A stretch of 64,000 nucleotides of DNA, from positions 23,614,330 to 23,678,329 of the forward strand of contig NC_058497.1 of the NCBI RefSeq assembly GCF_020382885.2. Reading direction: 5' to 3'. The translations under genes and the position numbers were made by a program. The notes beneath the pieces are model-generated. The model had not been told where the DNA came from, searched no databases, and saw nothing but the letters and a program-made list of their open reading frames with translations. This DNA comes from Scatophagus argus. Lineage: Eukaryota; Chordata; Actinopteri; Scatophagidae. Below are positions 36,301 through 64,000 of this stretch, one piece after another (position 1 is the stretch's first letter; each line of letters opens with the position of its first letter).

Positions 36301-39293
36301 TAAGGGTAGCCACCGTTTACACGCCTACAGTATAATCCACTGTCCCTTTGTCCCATCAAATGTTTTCTGATATTCTTGAAAAGTTGAAGGATTACACACA
36401 TCTCTCTCTAGCCTAGGACCCTTGGTCTGTTTGTCATCCATTGTCATTCACCTCCTACAGTCACAAGAAGTGACTTTTTGTTTTTTAATCAAGTTTGAGG
36501 CTGTTTACTTTCACTCGTTTAAGGATTTCCATCTGACAGCAGTGCTGTAACCTTTAGCTGCTTCCTGGCAAATTCAAATGAACATTTTTTGATCTTCAGG
36601 TGGAAAATACCAAAAGTATCTTAACTCAGGTGGGATATGAACTCACAACCTCCAGTTCTGGTGGCCGATGCCACAACAAGCTGCTTCCACTTAACCTTTA
36701 TGTGATTTAAAAAGTGATAGTAGTCGGCTAATTCTTTTTGTTTAAAAAGAGGAATGAAGAAAAATGTCTGTGAATGAATATTAATTACTTAAATATATCA
36801 TTTCTGTACATTTGGCCAGTTGATTTTCTGACTTGTGATGCATGGTTCTCTTATCTCAGTGGCCTTAACAAGTCATCATCTCACTCTTTGAGTCAGAGTG
36901 AATCCAGCTCTGACTGTCTCATACGAGGAGACACGCTCGCTACTACAAACAGAAGTGCTGATGGGGAAATGTTACTGATGTCATGATGTTTGCCAGGGAA
37001 TTTCCCCCCAGACTGCTGAGCAGGTAACGCACGGCACAGCAGCCATCGATCTCTTTTCTGCGTCATGAGTCTGACCTGCCACAGCGACGGAGGACTGTTG
37101 GTAAATACAGTCAGCGTGTGGTGGACTCCCATGCAAATCTGAACACAGTTGGAATTACTGTTTGGGAATTTGCATTCACGTTCTGCTAGGAGTCACATAC
37201 ACAACCTGAAAAAACACAATAATAAACCCTCTGTATTCAGCTGTGCATCCATGGAAACACACGACTGCTGAAATTTGAAAGTGAAAAAGAAAATCTTTGT
37301 GTACACGAGGGGGGAACAAAACTTTAAATATTAATGAACTTGTCTCTGGGTGCATCATTTTATTTCAGGAAGACCTTCCACACCTCCTTTTCCTCGCGGA
37401 CTCCTTTTCCTTCGCCCACTTTTTCCTTTTCCTTCATCCTTACTCTATTCAAGCCATTCAGGAAGCTGCTTCTCCTTCTTTTCTTTGGAAATCCCCCACT
37501 CACTCCCTTTCCCATCCGTGTCAGGACTCCTGGCTACAGATCCAGCCCCCCTCCCCTCGCTCTCACACATGCAGGGAGGGGGTTATGCAAATTCCTCTCT
37601 TTCTTTCCTTAATTGATTAATTGAAGCCAGGGCCCTTTGAAGGCCTTGTTTGTGAGCTGCTCTTTTTCTCTCCCCTCTCACAACCTGCGTTCTTGTTCCC
37701 TCTGCATCGAGAGGATGCATCTCCCGCAATGAGCCATTCATCGATTGGCTACAACAATAAAGTCACTGTACCAACCATTGTAGTCAACATCAGAAACTTT
37801 GCAGAAATGTCTTAAGCTGTTTTGTGAAGGACAGGAAGAAGAAGAAGCAGTAAAAACGGAGGCTACAACCACAAAGTCTGTTCGACAACAAAGTCATACC
37901 TGTGCACACCTGCCAAGGGAGTAATTCCTACGTCAACAATTCTGCTCCCAGAGACTTTGAAGTGTCATTCAAACCAAATGTATTTGTTACGTTGTTTGTG
38001 GTGTCTTTTTCCCCACAGACCTTTTAAATCATTTGTGAATCTTTTCTAAAACTTTATCATGGCCTTATGTCCTTTTTTAATTATTGGTGATACTCTTTTC
38101 TCTGAACTGAGTTCATTTTTTCCGCTTTTCTCCTGATCTAGTACGTTAATCTAACATCATTAATGTACTAATGCAGCTGAAACACTTCATATACATCTCA
38201 TATAAACAAGTGCTAGTCAATCCCTTTCTCATCGACATCAGCCCTTGTGCTCCTCTCAGATTCACAGCTCAGTGTCCCAACTAGGAGTTGATGCATTATT
38301 ATTTTTTAGAGCTTGTTTAGATCACAATGTAGAAAATTGCAGTTTAACTTACAGAACTTTTGTGTTATGTTGGGTTTTGGGCACAAATGTAACAGTCTTT
38401 ACAACAGAATGTAAAGTCCACACGAAGAGTCCGCATTGACGTCTGTTGTGCTGACTGTGTGAAGGGATTTGCAGAAGTGAACTCCAGAAATGCGTGTCAC
38501 CAGTTGTCAGAAACTGTTACAACTGATTTAAGATCATCTCAACGCAGTCACACCACTCCATCAGTCCACCTTAAACTCAGGTAGTCAAATCACACCCAGC
38601 ACACATCTGACTACCTTAACATTCAACACAACAAGCCTTTCATTCCAGGCAATCTGATAAGAGCTGCGGTCACAACTACAGCAGTAAAAGAAAAAAAAAT
38701 TACCACCGAAAACACAAGGTACTAGACAAGCATTTTCTCAGCAGTATCTGAGTTCAAATGCAAAAACCTCAAGATTTCACTGGACAGGAGAGAAAAGCAG
38801 AACAGTTACATGGAAAGGTGAGCAGGCAGCGTTCAACAGGCACGCACAACTGTTGAATGTCAGAGCTCGCATGTGTGCAGTACACACAAACAGTTTGAGC
38901 TGTTCCTCACTGATATGCAGGTCAAACACTTTAGCTGTGACCGTGTGCGAGTGAATTGCATGTCTGCAACCTTTTCTTTTAGCAAAAAGCAGCTGTCCCT
39001 GCACTCTGTCTAGATTTAAGGGCAGAAAACATACACACAAAGTGGAAAATAAGACGCCCTCATTTCTCTTTGACTTGTCAAGAACCTTCATGCAAACCAC
39101 AGTGCATCTCACAACCTCAAGGTTCACACGTCGCTGCTGCACACAAAACACTTGCTGCTGACACATACTTAGACTTAGAGTACACTTGCATAAGAAGCTG
39201 AGCTGCAAGTGGGTCTGAGTGCTCCAGACTCTCACTTCTGATGCACCCTCTATTTTCCCTTTTGCTTTTTAATTACCTCTTGGTCTTGTTCAT
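26628..39293 (-). CDS. rasgrp4: rasgrp4, RAS guanyl-releasing protein 4 (complete)
   Basis: RasGRP4 is a diacylglycerol-responsive Ras exchange factor, known from mast and myeloid cells in mammals. Seventeen coding exons are seen on the minus strand: 39293-39277, 34145-34003, 32966-32835, 32614-32572, 32458-32327, 32163-32022, 31334-31161, 31007-30891, 29885-29610, 29517-29437, 29161-29057, 28925-28816, 28625-28475, 28393-28357, 28155-28024, 27920-27718, 26738-26628. All phases join to 701 codons plus TGA (human 673). Domain order is REM, CDC25, EF hand, C1 and C-terminal tail. [34 protein letters not shown] and [15 protein letters not shown] are RasGRP signatures. RASGRP4 is chosen over paralogues because [14 protein letters not shown] matches its N-terminus and ryr1 is the neighbour, as in human. 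The exon 3/4 junction is the least certain. Confidence 0.93.
28024..29161 (-). CDS. rasgrp4: rasgrp4 EF-hand and C1 domain exons
   Basis: Exon 29161-29057 holds the [12 protein letters not shown] linker. Exon 28925-28816 carries a canonical EF-hand loop [12 protein letters not shown] (residues 461-472: D, N and D at positions 1, 3 and 5, E at 12), so calcium binding is plausible. A second, degenerate EF-like segment follows ([10 protein letters not shown]). Exons 28625-28475, 28393-28357 and 28155-28024 form a complete C1 zinc finger (residues 522-571) with the exact H-x12-C-x2-C-x13-C-x2-C-x4-H-x2-C-x7-C spacing, the diacylglycerol/phorbol-ester module that brings RasGRPs to membranes. Confidence 0.95.
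28210..28315. mobile_element. MITE-like element with terminal inverted repeats in a rasgrp4 intron
   Basis: The left end AAAGGATCAGTTCACTCA and the right end TGGGTGAACTGTCCCTTT are inverted copies with few mismatches, about 105 bases apart. This is the layout and wording of a common short fish DNA-transposon relic. It lies between the C1 exons 28155-28024 and 28393-28357 and has no coding capacity. Confidence 0.65.
29437..32163 (-). CDS. rasgrp4: rasgrp4 CDC25 (Ras exchange) domain exons
   Basis: Exons 32163-32022, 31334-31161, 31007-30891, 29885-29610 and 29517-29437 encode about residues 156-419. Landmarks are [26 protein letters not shown]-like [63 protein letters not shown] and [12 protein letters not shown]. 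These span the conserved helices that open the Ras nucleotide site. All boundaries are GT-AG, and the last four introns of the block are phase 0. Confidence 0.95.
29886..30890 (-). other. rasgrp4 mid-gene introns, no other feature seen
   Basis: This ~1 kb intron lies between two CDC25 exons. It, and the shorter intron at 31335-32021, hold AT-rich unique-looking sequence without recognisable exons or repeats. Confidence 0.55.
32327..39293 (-). CDS. rasgrp4: rasgrp4 N-terminal and REM exons
   Basis: Exon 1 has only 17 coding bases (MNKTK and part of Arg; ATG at 39293-39291) before a gtaatt donor. Exon 34145-34003 gives a basic [15 protein letters not shown] segment and the start of the Ras exchange motif. 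Exons 32966-32835, 32614-32572 and 32458-32327 continue it with [36 protein letters not shown] and [14 protein letters not shown]. The exon 3 donor (gtgcag, after 32835) and exon 4 acceptor (before 32614) were chosen because phase and spacing then equal the human protein. An acceptor 13 bases upstream, ending acaag, is also possible. Confidence 0.82.
33351..33389. repeat. CA microsatellite in rasgrp4 intron 2
   Basis: A pure CA tract of about 39 bases in the intron 32967-34002, which is otherwise featureless. Confidence 0.95.
34146..39276 (-). other. rasgrp4 first intron (5.1 kb)
   Basis: A long intron after a 17-base coding exon. It contains a GT run (35801-35819), a CA-rich stretch (about 35858-35892) and a tRNA-derived SINE-like copy (36621-36695). 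Pyrimidine-rich sequence lies near 37380-37620. I see no additional coding exon. Confidence 0.55.
36621..36695 (-). mobile_element. tRNA-derived SINE-like fragment
   Basis: The minus strand reads AAGTGGAAGCAGCTTGTTGT, then GGCATCGGCCACCAG, then GAGGTTGTGAGTTCATATCC and CACCTGAG. This is the layout of a tRNA-like SINE head with an A-box-like start and a B box close to GGTTCGAATCC. The B box is mutated, so it is not a functional tRNA gene. Confidence 0.55.
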
Positions 39294-39587
39294 TGCAGAG
39301 CTCTTCTCCTCAGCCGCACACCTCCTCCACTGGTGATCCACACGGGCATCTGAGCGTGTCCCTACAGCTCCATGGTTGACCCTGCTCCTCCTCCTCTTCC
39401 TCCTCCTCCTCCTCCTCCTTCTCCTCCTCTGTGTCCTCTATGTGTTTATGTGCCCAGGACAGCAGGAGCGGTCACAGGATGGAGAGCTGCTGGGGGTGAG
39501 GGCTGTCCACCTACCAGTCATCGACTAGGCTAAACTCAGCGCCTAAACCCCACTTATCAAAACAGTCTCAGTGTGTCAGTTAACCTT

Positions 39588-39628
<41 letters not shown>

Positions 39629-39838
39629 TATCTGAAGATATCTATCAAACACAAATGAGCAACAAAACTGACTTCACCTGCAACAAAGCCAAAATGTTGA
39701 GAGAAAAAGCCCCAAACGAGCTTCAAAGTAGACTGCGATAACTCACAAAAGTCATTCACTTGTCCCCTCAACATAAACAAGTCAGCATCTTAAATGGAGG
39801 AACTGGCTCTGACAGATAGGGGAACTCACATCGGTTTC

Positions 39839-39878
39839 TGTGTGTGTGTGTGTGTGTGTGTGTGCGTGCAAGGGGGAG

Positions 39879-39931
<53 letters not shown>
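39839..39931. repeat. adjoining TG and GA microsatellites
   Basis: About 13 TG units (39839-39864) are followed by a short G-rich link and about 25 GA units (39881-39931). Long open frames here are repeat artefacts. Confidence 0.95.
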
Positions 39932-39934
<3 letters not shown>

Positions 39935-41647
39935 CAGCGAGAGGATAGTGAACACAAATGCAGTGCCCACAGAGGAAGGAGGAGGAGAGTTAGAGAAAGA
40001 TACTGATGAGCCATCATCTGAGCACCATCAGTGTACTTCAGGAAACGACATCTGTGGTTCTTTTTTCAGAGCATCAACAAAGAAAAAAATAATATAGGCC
40101 ACACCTAAATGTCACTTTATGATGCAGTTTTCTGGAGCATCGCCTCAACTTGGCAAAAGAATCAGTTCCTGAAAAGGAAAAAAACTGATGTCTGATAACA
40201 TTGTTGACTCCTGACACGCGTCTCCCTGCTAGATTTGTTCATCCAGGGTCTCCAGTGTCCCCAAAATCACGTCTATCACCCTGATTTCTTCCTTTTCTTC
40301 TTTTTTTTTAAAACTCCCTCTGTCATTTCTCAGGGTATCAAGTCATTACACAGGAAGGCAGTGTTTGTGCATGTGAATGTGGCTGTGCAGCTGGACAGGG
40401 AGCCTCAAAGGCATCCTTGTTTTAACACACCGAGAGGAAGAGGCGACCGAACAGGGGACATTAATGTGTCCGAGTCTGCAGAGGTGGCTTCTTTGCTGCA
40501 GGAAGCTGACTGGCTGGCAGAGAGAGTGGCTGATATGGCATTCAAAAGCAGGGAAAGATGTACAGAGCAGGAATCCTGCAGTCCCTGCATGGCAAATCCA
40601 AAGCCCCTAAAAAACGCATTTGGAGTAGCATTAGAAAGGGGATCGTTAACGGACTGAAACAGGGCACACGGAAATGTCAGAGAAGAACAAAAAGTATTTA
40701 TTTTCCTGGTAGTGTGGTAATGTTACTGTAAGCTTAAGCAATAGTTCTTTGAAACAGGAAGAGTTGCAATCAACTCAGCTGGTGAATCTAGAGACACTTG
40801 ACACATGCTGAAAGAGGAGAAAAGCTATTGGACCTCATTTTTATTATAATTCAACATCACTTTAAACCACCGTGAATCTTAAAGAGCACTACTGTATGTT
40901 GTAAGACTAACATTGTGGAAAAAAATTACATTTGGTTTAATGACTTTTATTTTGTTATTATCTGTAAAAACGGAAGCTTTTTAAATCGATGGTATTGAGA
41001 GACGTTGGCGGTAACTAAAAGTGAACGGTAACGATTTTCTGTGAAATTAGGACAGGATGAGAGATGCGGAAGTTTAATTAGAGTAGTTGACATATTTGAC
41101 TCATTAAAAATTGGGTTTTATTTGTTCGTTTGTTAACTTTTTGTTAACTGTTTCGTTGTTAGCACAGTAACGTAACTAGCGTAACGTTACATTAACGTTA
41201 CAGTTACCTTACGGTCTTTTGGGGATGACATTTATTTTATTCCCTTTTGTTTTAATTATGTTTCGATAAATCATGGGTGTTCCAGGACTAACAACCACGA
41301 CTTGCCATTGTTTGGTCGGGCTATAAGTGTTATTATTTTAACGCTATTGCTAAGTTAACATTTTGGAGATCAACATACAGAGATTTCAGTCCAGTTCTCG
41401 GTGTAATGTCGCCACCTTAAGGCTCGGCGGCGCAACTGCACTTAACAGGCAGATTCATGAGTTGGCAAAAAAACAAAAAACAGGCAACTGCAGGTCTCCT
41501 CTGAGTCAGGACTCATACTCCCAGAATTCACGTTAGTGCTGCTTCAGTGGGGCATTGCCACCTCCTCCGTTTAACCCGTCGCCCGGAGTTGTATCGCGGT
41601 GAGCGGCGTCCCTAAGCATCTTACCAGGCTGTCAGCTGTGTTTGCAG

Positions 41648-41703
41648 AGGTAGATGGACGAGAAGGCGAGTATGCTGAAAGACGCCAGATGGAGACTAAG
41701 GAG
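41648..41703 (+). other. orphan spliced-exon candidate with start codon
   Basis: An acceptor (tgtttgcag) and a strong donor (gtaagg) flank 56 bases. The exon holds an ATG at 41654-41656 followed by about 16 codons, beginning MDEKASMLKDARWRL, and open to the donor in phase 2. Upstream is a CpG-richer stretch with another donor-like GTGAGC. No partner exon was found, and the phase does not fit ryr1 exon 2. It may be a non-coding transcript exon, a 5' UTR exon or chance. Confidence 0.25.
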
Positions 41704-43189
41704 GTAAGGATGTGTGTGTGTGCACCCTGTGTGAGGGCTGGTCGCCGTTTCTTTCTCCACTCAGACTTCCAGCTTTTCTGTCTGGTGCATCCCTGCTGCC
41801 CGTTATGTCCAAGAGGGGTGTGCCACTGACACCATTCATTTCCACTGTTTCCTATTTCCTACTGGGATGCATCAGCCTGTCCAGAGAAAGCTGGTGATTT
41901 TATGTGCATTTTTGGTCCGACATTAGGCTAGTTTTATGCAAGAAGTATTTTCTGGTACGTTGTTCCTTCACATATGTTGTATTTATTGGCCATTTTGTGT
42001 GAAAATGCATCTGTTGAGAGAGGGGTTTAAGGAGACAGACAGGGAGGCTGGATGGATCCACAAAGGCTCATGATTTTTTTTCTCGTTATTATTTAGTTAA
42101 ACGTTTGCCACACACAAATTACAAATACCCATAATATTTTATTTATGTTAACAGTGCACCACACAAATATATTACGTTTATTTTACAAGGATATGGAGAA
42201 TATTGTAAAATCCCTGTGTTTGAGAAGCTGAAATGAACAAATGTTTTTAATGTTTTTGCTTGATAAATGATTACAATCTGTTATCAAGAAATTAATTTTT
42301 TGCTGATTATTCACTGTGGCAACCCCACCCGTGTCAAAAAAAGGCAATCAGAAGAAAACATTCTTACATCAAAGGATAAATAGATGAATAAATAGATCAA
42401 ATAAAAAAGATCACTGGGGTCGTTTCTTTAAGACTGGGTGAATTCATGCCCTGAACACAACATGTATAGGTGTGTGTTTAAATCATTACAGAAATTTGGC
42501 TTCAGAAGCTGCACAGAAATGTCTGGAGGATGTTGACAGTAATATTATTACAGCTAAGTGACCGGGATGTTAAAAAGATAATATGGCGATTAATTGTGGT
42601 TCTTAGCTAAGACGTTTGCTTCTTCAGCACTAAAGCATAAACTCTGAAATTTTATTGTAAAGTGTGAGAGTGCACAGAGGCAATTAAAGCCTGACGTAAT
42701 GTCTGTCCAAAGTGTCTCACCCTGTGGTTGATTGGACTGTAGGAAAGCATCGGTAGTGTCCACCACACTGAATGTCCAAGCTGCAGGCTGAGCTTTGCTT
42801 TAATGACCTAAGCAGTTATATCATTTACCTGCTGTAGAGGAATTAAACACAATGAACCGAGATTGTAAACTAAGCTGAATTTATCATTATTCATTTAATT
42901 GACTGATTGATCATTGGGAAATAAATGTCGTTATAATATTTAGTTTAGTTTACCTTTTAGGTCCTCTGTCAAGCAAAAATACCAAACATCCAATCGTATT
43001 GTAAACGATTCAGGTTTTCTCTGCATCATATATCATTGCTAAGTTATTCACTTGTTGTTCAGCCAACATAAACAATCTGGACACATCATTAATCCTTAAT
43101 CAGCTACCTACTAAAAGTGGTGGAGTCATGAACTCCACCACTTAGTAGTAGTCAGGGAGACTGATAAGTGATACTGATGGAGCTGATGT

Positions 43190-43260
43190 ATCAGAATTCC
43201 TTTATTAATCCCTGGAGGGAAATTCTTGTTTCTACAGACAATTGCACATGCAGTATTCCC
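43190..43260 (-). mobile_element. LINE 3'-tail-like fragment
   Basis: The plus strand reads CCTTTATTAATCCCTGGAGG then GAAATTCTTG, so the minus strand ends in the CCAGGGATTAATAAAGG type of 3' terminus seen in fish non-LTR elements. The body toward 43.5 kb is degenerate. Confidence 0.5.
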
Positions 43261-43712
43261 GACCAATGTACATTTGCAGCCAAATATTACTAATGGATAC
43301 AAAGGAATGTACAGAACACATCGTTACTTTACAGAGTTTGAGTTTCCTATATTTGTGTTTTGTCTCACTTGTTTGAAGCGACTTTAAAGTGGGACTGAGT
43401 TGGATTAAAAGGTAACGCATTTCCACATACGGAGCAATCAGAATTTTATGCAAACATTTGAACTAATCTGCAGTAGTGGTTTGACCGGACAGTAACAGTA
43501 ATAAGTCACTTTCTGGTTAAACTGACTTTGATGTTTGTATCTAATGTAACATGTTGAGTGTGTTTAAACTGATTAGTCAGTTTATTTACTTTTAGATCAG
43601 TTTATCAGCTGACCAGCCAATGCAGGTTTGGTTTAATGCACTCATCCACCTAATTCTGAATTCTGAAAGGCCCTTTCTAGTGCAGCTGACTTCACTTCAC
43701 TTTCAAGAGTTA

Positions 43713-43714
<2 letters not shown>

Positions 43715-43749
<35 letters not shown>
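43715..43749. repeat. GT microsatellite upstream of ryr1
   Basis: A pure GT tract of about 35 bases, some 500 bases upstream of the ryr1 start codon. Confidence 0.95.
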
Positions 43750-43750
<1 letters not shown>

Positions 43751-44248
43751 ATGCTCCCCAAAGGCTAGTACTCACCCCCCTTTCCTTTTATAGCCTCTGA
43801 CATGTGGAAGGAGGGGAAGTGTGTGTGTGTGTGTACTGGAGGGGGGCAGTCTGTGTGAAGGAGTGGCCCACTTCTACAAACATGGCGGCACGGTGGGATG
43901 GGAGCCGTGTAAATGTGTAATAAGGTGCCCACCCCTCCTTCCCTCCCTCCCTCATCTGCGGTTGGGGGATGCAAGGCACGAGGGGAGAGGAGTCGGGGAG
44001 AGTCTTGCCTCCCCGTCACTCTCTCTCACAACACCGTGAGAGCCACAGGACTCATGCTGTCCTCCAGCACACCCACACACATTAGCACTGAGAGCGAGAG
44101 ACACTGAGAGAGAGGGAGAGAGAGAGGGAGAGAGGGAGGGAGGGACATAGCGAAGGAGATAAAAAATATAACATCCAAATCCTGAAGAGAGAAAACAGAA
44201 GGATTTTGTCTTTTCTCCCGAGGAGCTGCGAATAACCCTCGGCGAAGG

Positions 44249-63727
<19,479 letters not shown>

Positions 63728-64000
63728 GTATCAGATGTGCCTCAATTATTCACTGACCCATCCTGTAAACTAGAGCTAATTTTTTAAAATTGGCTAATTA
63801 GTTTTAAGGGTTGGTTGGACATGCTGAGATGATGAGATCCTCAGACACGAATCCCAGTGTCGAAAACTAAAAATGATTTCAGCAGAAATCTTTGGATAAC
63901 TTTGTTTTGATAGGAAGTGTTTAAGCCATTGTATATATTTTGATTATGATTATGGGTATGAATAATATGTCTTAATTTGCATTCTTTGTTACTTCACTCA

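Larger units (their letters stand above)
39294..44248. other. head-to-head intergenic region between rasgrp4 and ryr1
   Basis: About 5 kb carry both upstream regions. Contents: a CCT tract (39384-39429), a CT run (39587-39626), adjoining TG and GA tracts (39839-39931), an orphan exon candidate (41648-41703), a LINE-tail fragment (43190-43260), a GT tract (43715-43749) and a GA-rich ryr1 leader (about 44090-44150). Between 40.1 and 41.4 kb and between 41.9 and 43.1 kb I see nothing recognisable. Confidence 0.6.

Noticed and set aside
35805..36335. Plus-strand open frame of 176 codons in rasgrp4 intron 1
   Set aside because: It starts in GT and CA repeats, shows no recognisable domain and has no matching splice or promoter context.
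36621..36695. Functional tRNA gene
   Set aside because: The B box is mutated and the arms do not pair properly. A SINE-like tRNA relic fits better.
39782..40017. Open frames in alternating dipeptides
   Set aside because: They are direct translations of TG and GA microsatellites.

Overview
This window looks like teleost fish nuclear DNA. It has vertebrate genes split by compact GT-AG introns, many CA/GT microsatellites, and fish-type SINE, MITE and LINE-tail fragments. There are five protein-coding genes, two of them cut by the window edges. I reconstructed each by hand from splice sites, reading-phase continuity and similarity to remembered vertebrate families; no database search was possible.

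Layout: (1) 110-~11700, minus: ppp1r13l (iASPP). The coding part runs 6600 to 110, with a long first intron and a non-coding first exon near 11.5-11.7 kb; the C-terminal SH3 end lies beyond the left edge. (2) 12749-14185, plus: opa3, complete in two exons. (3) ~15.2-25.6 kb, plus: hnrnpul1, complete, 15 coding exons and 862 codons. (4) 26628-39293, minus: rasgrp4, complete, 17 coding exons and 701 codons, convergent with hnrnpul1. (5) 44249 to beyond the right edge, plus: ryr1 (skeletal-type ryanodine receptor). Its first ~573 codons are here, with an ~11.9 kb first intron, and it lies head-to-head with rasgrp4 across ~5 kb.

In every gene the exon phases join without a break. The three complete genes give whole codon numbers (opa3 157, hnrnpul1 863, rasgrp4 702, stops included), which is strong internal support. 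In human the counterparts all lie on 19q13 (PPP1R13L and OPA3 in one part; HNRNPUL1, RASGRP4 and RYR1 in another), so this is a conserved linkage group. The genes do not form a pathway: p53/NF-kB regulation, a mitochondrial protein, an RNA-binding nuclear protein, a Ras exchange factor and a calcium channel.

I found no CRISPR array, operon, virus or new multi-gene system. The most interesting observation is a pair of in-frame microexons in ryr1 (57470-57490 and 58127-58153). Together they would encode a loop resembling one present in RYR2 but absent from mammalian RYR1. Other points are an orphan spliced exon with a start codon in the rasgrp4-ryr1 intergenic region, a Gly-Asp hexanucleotide repeat in hnrnpul1, a CCAAT triplet in opa3 intron 1, and two MITE-like elements.
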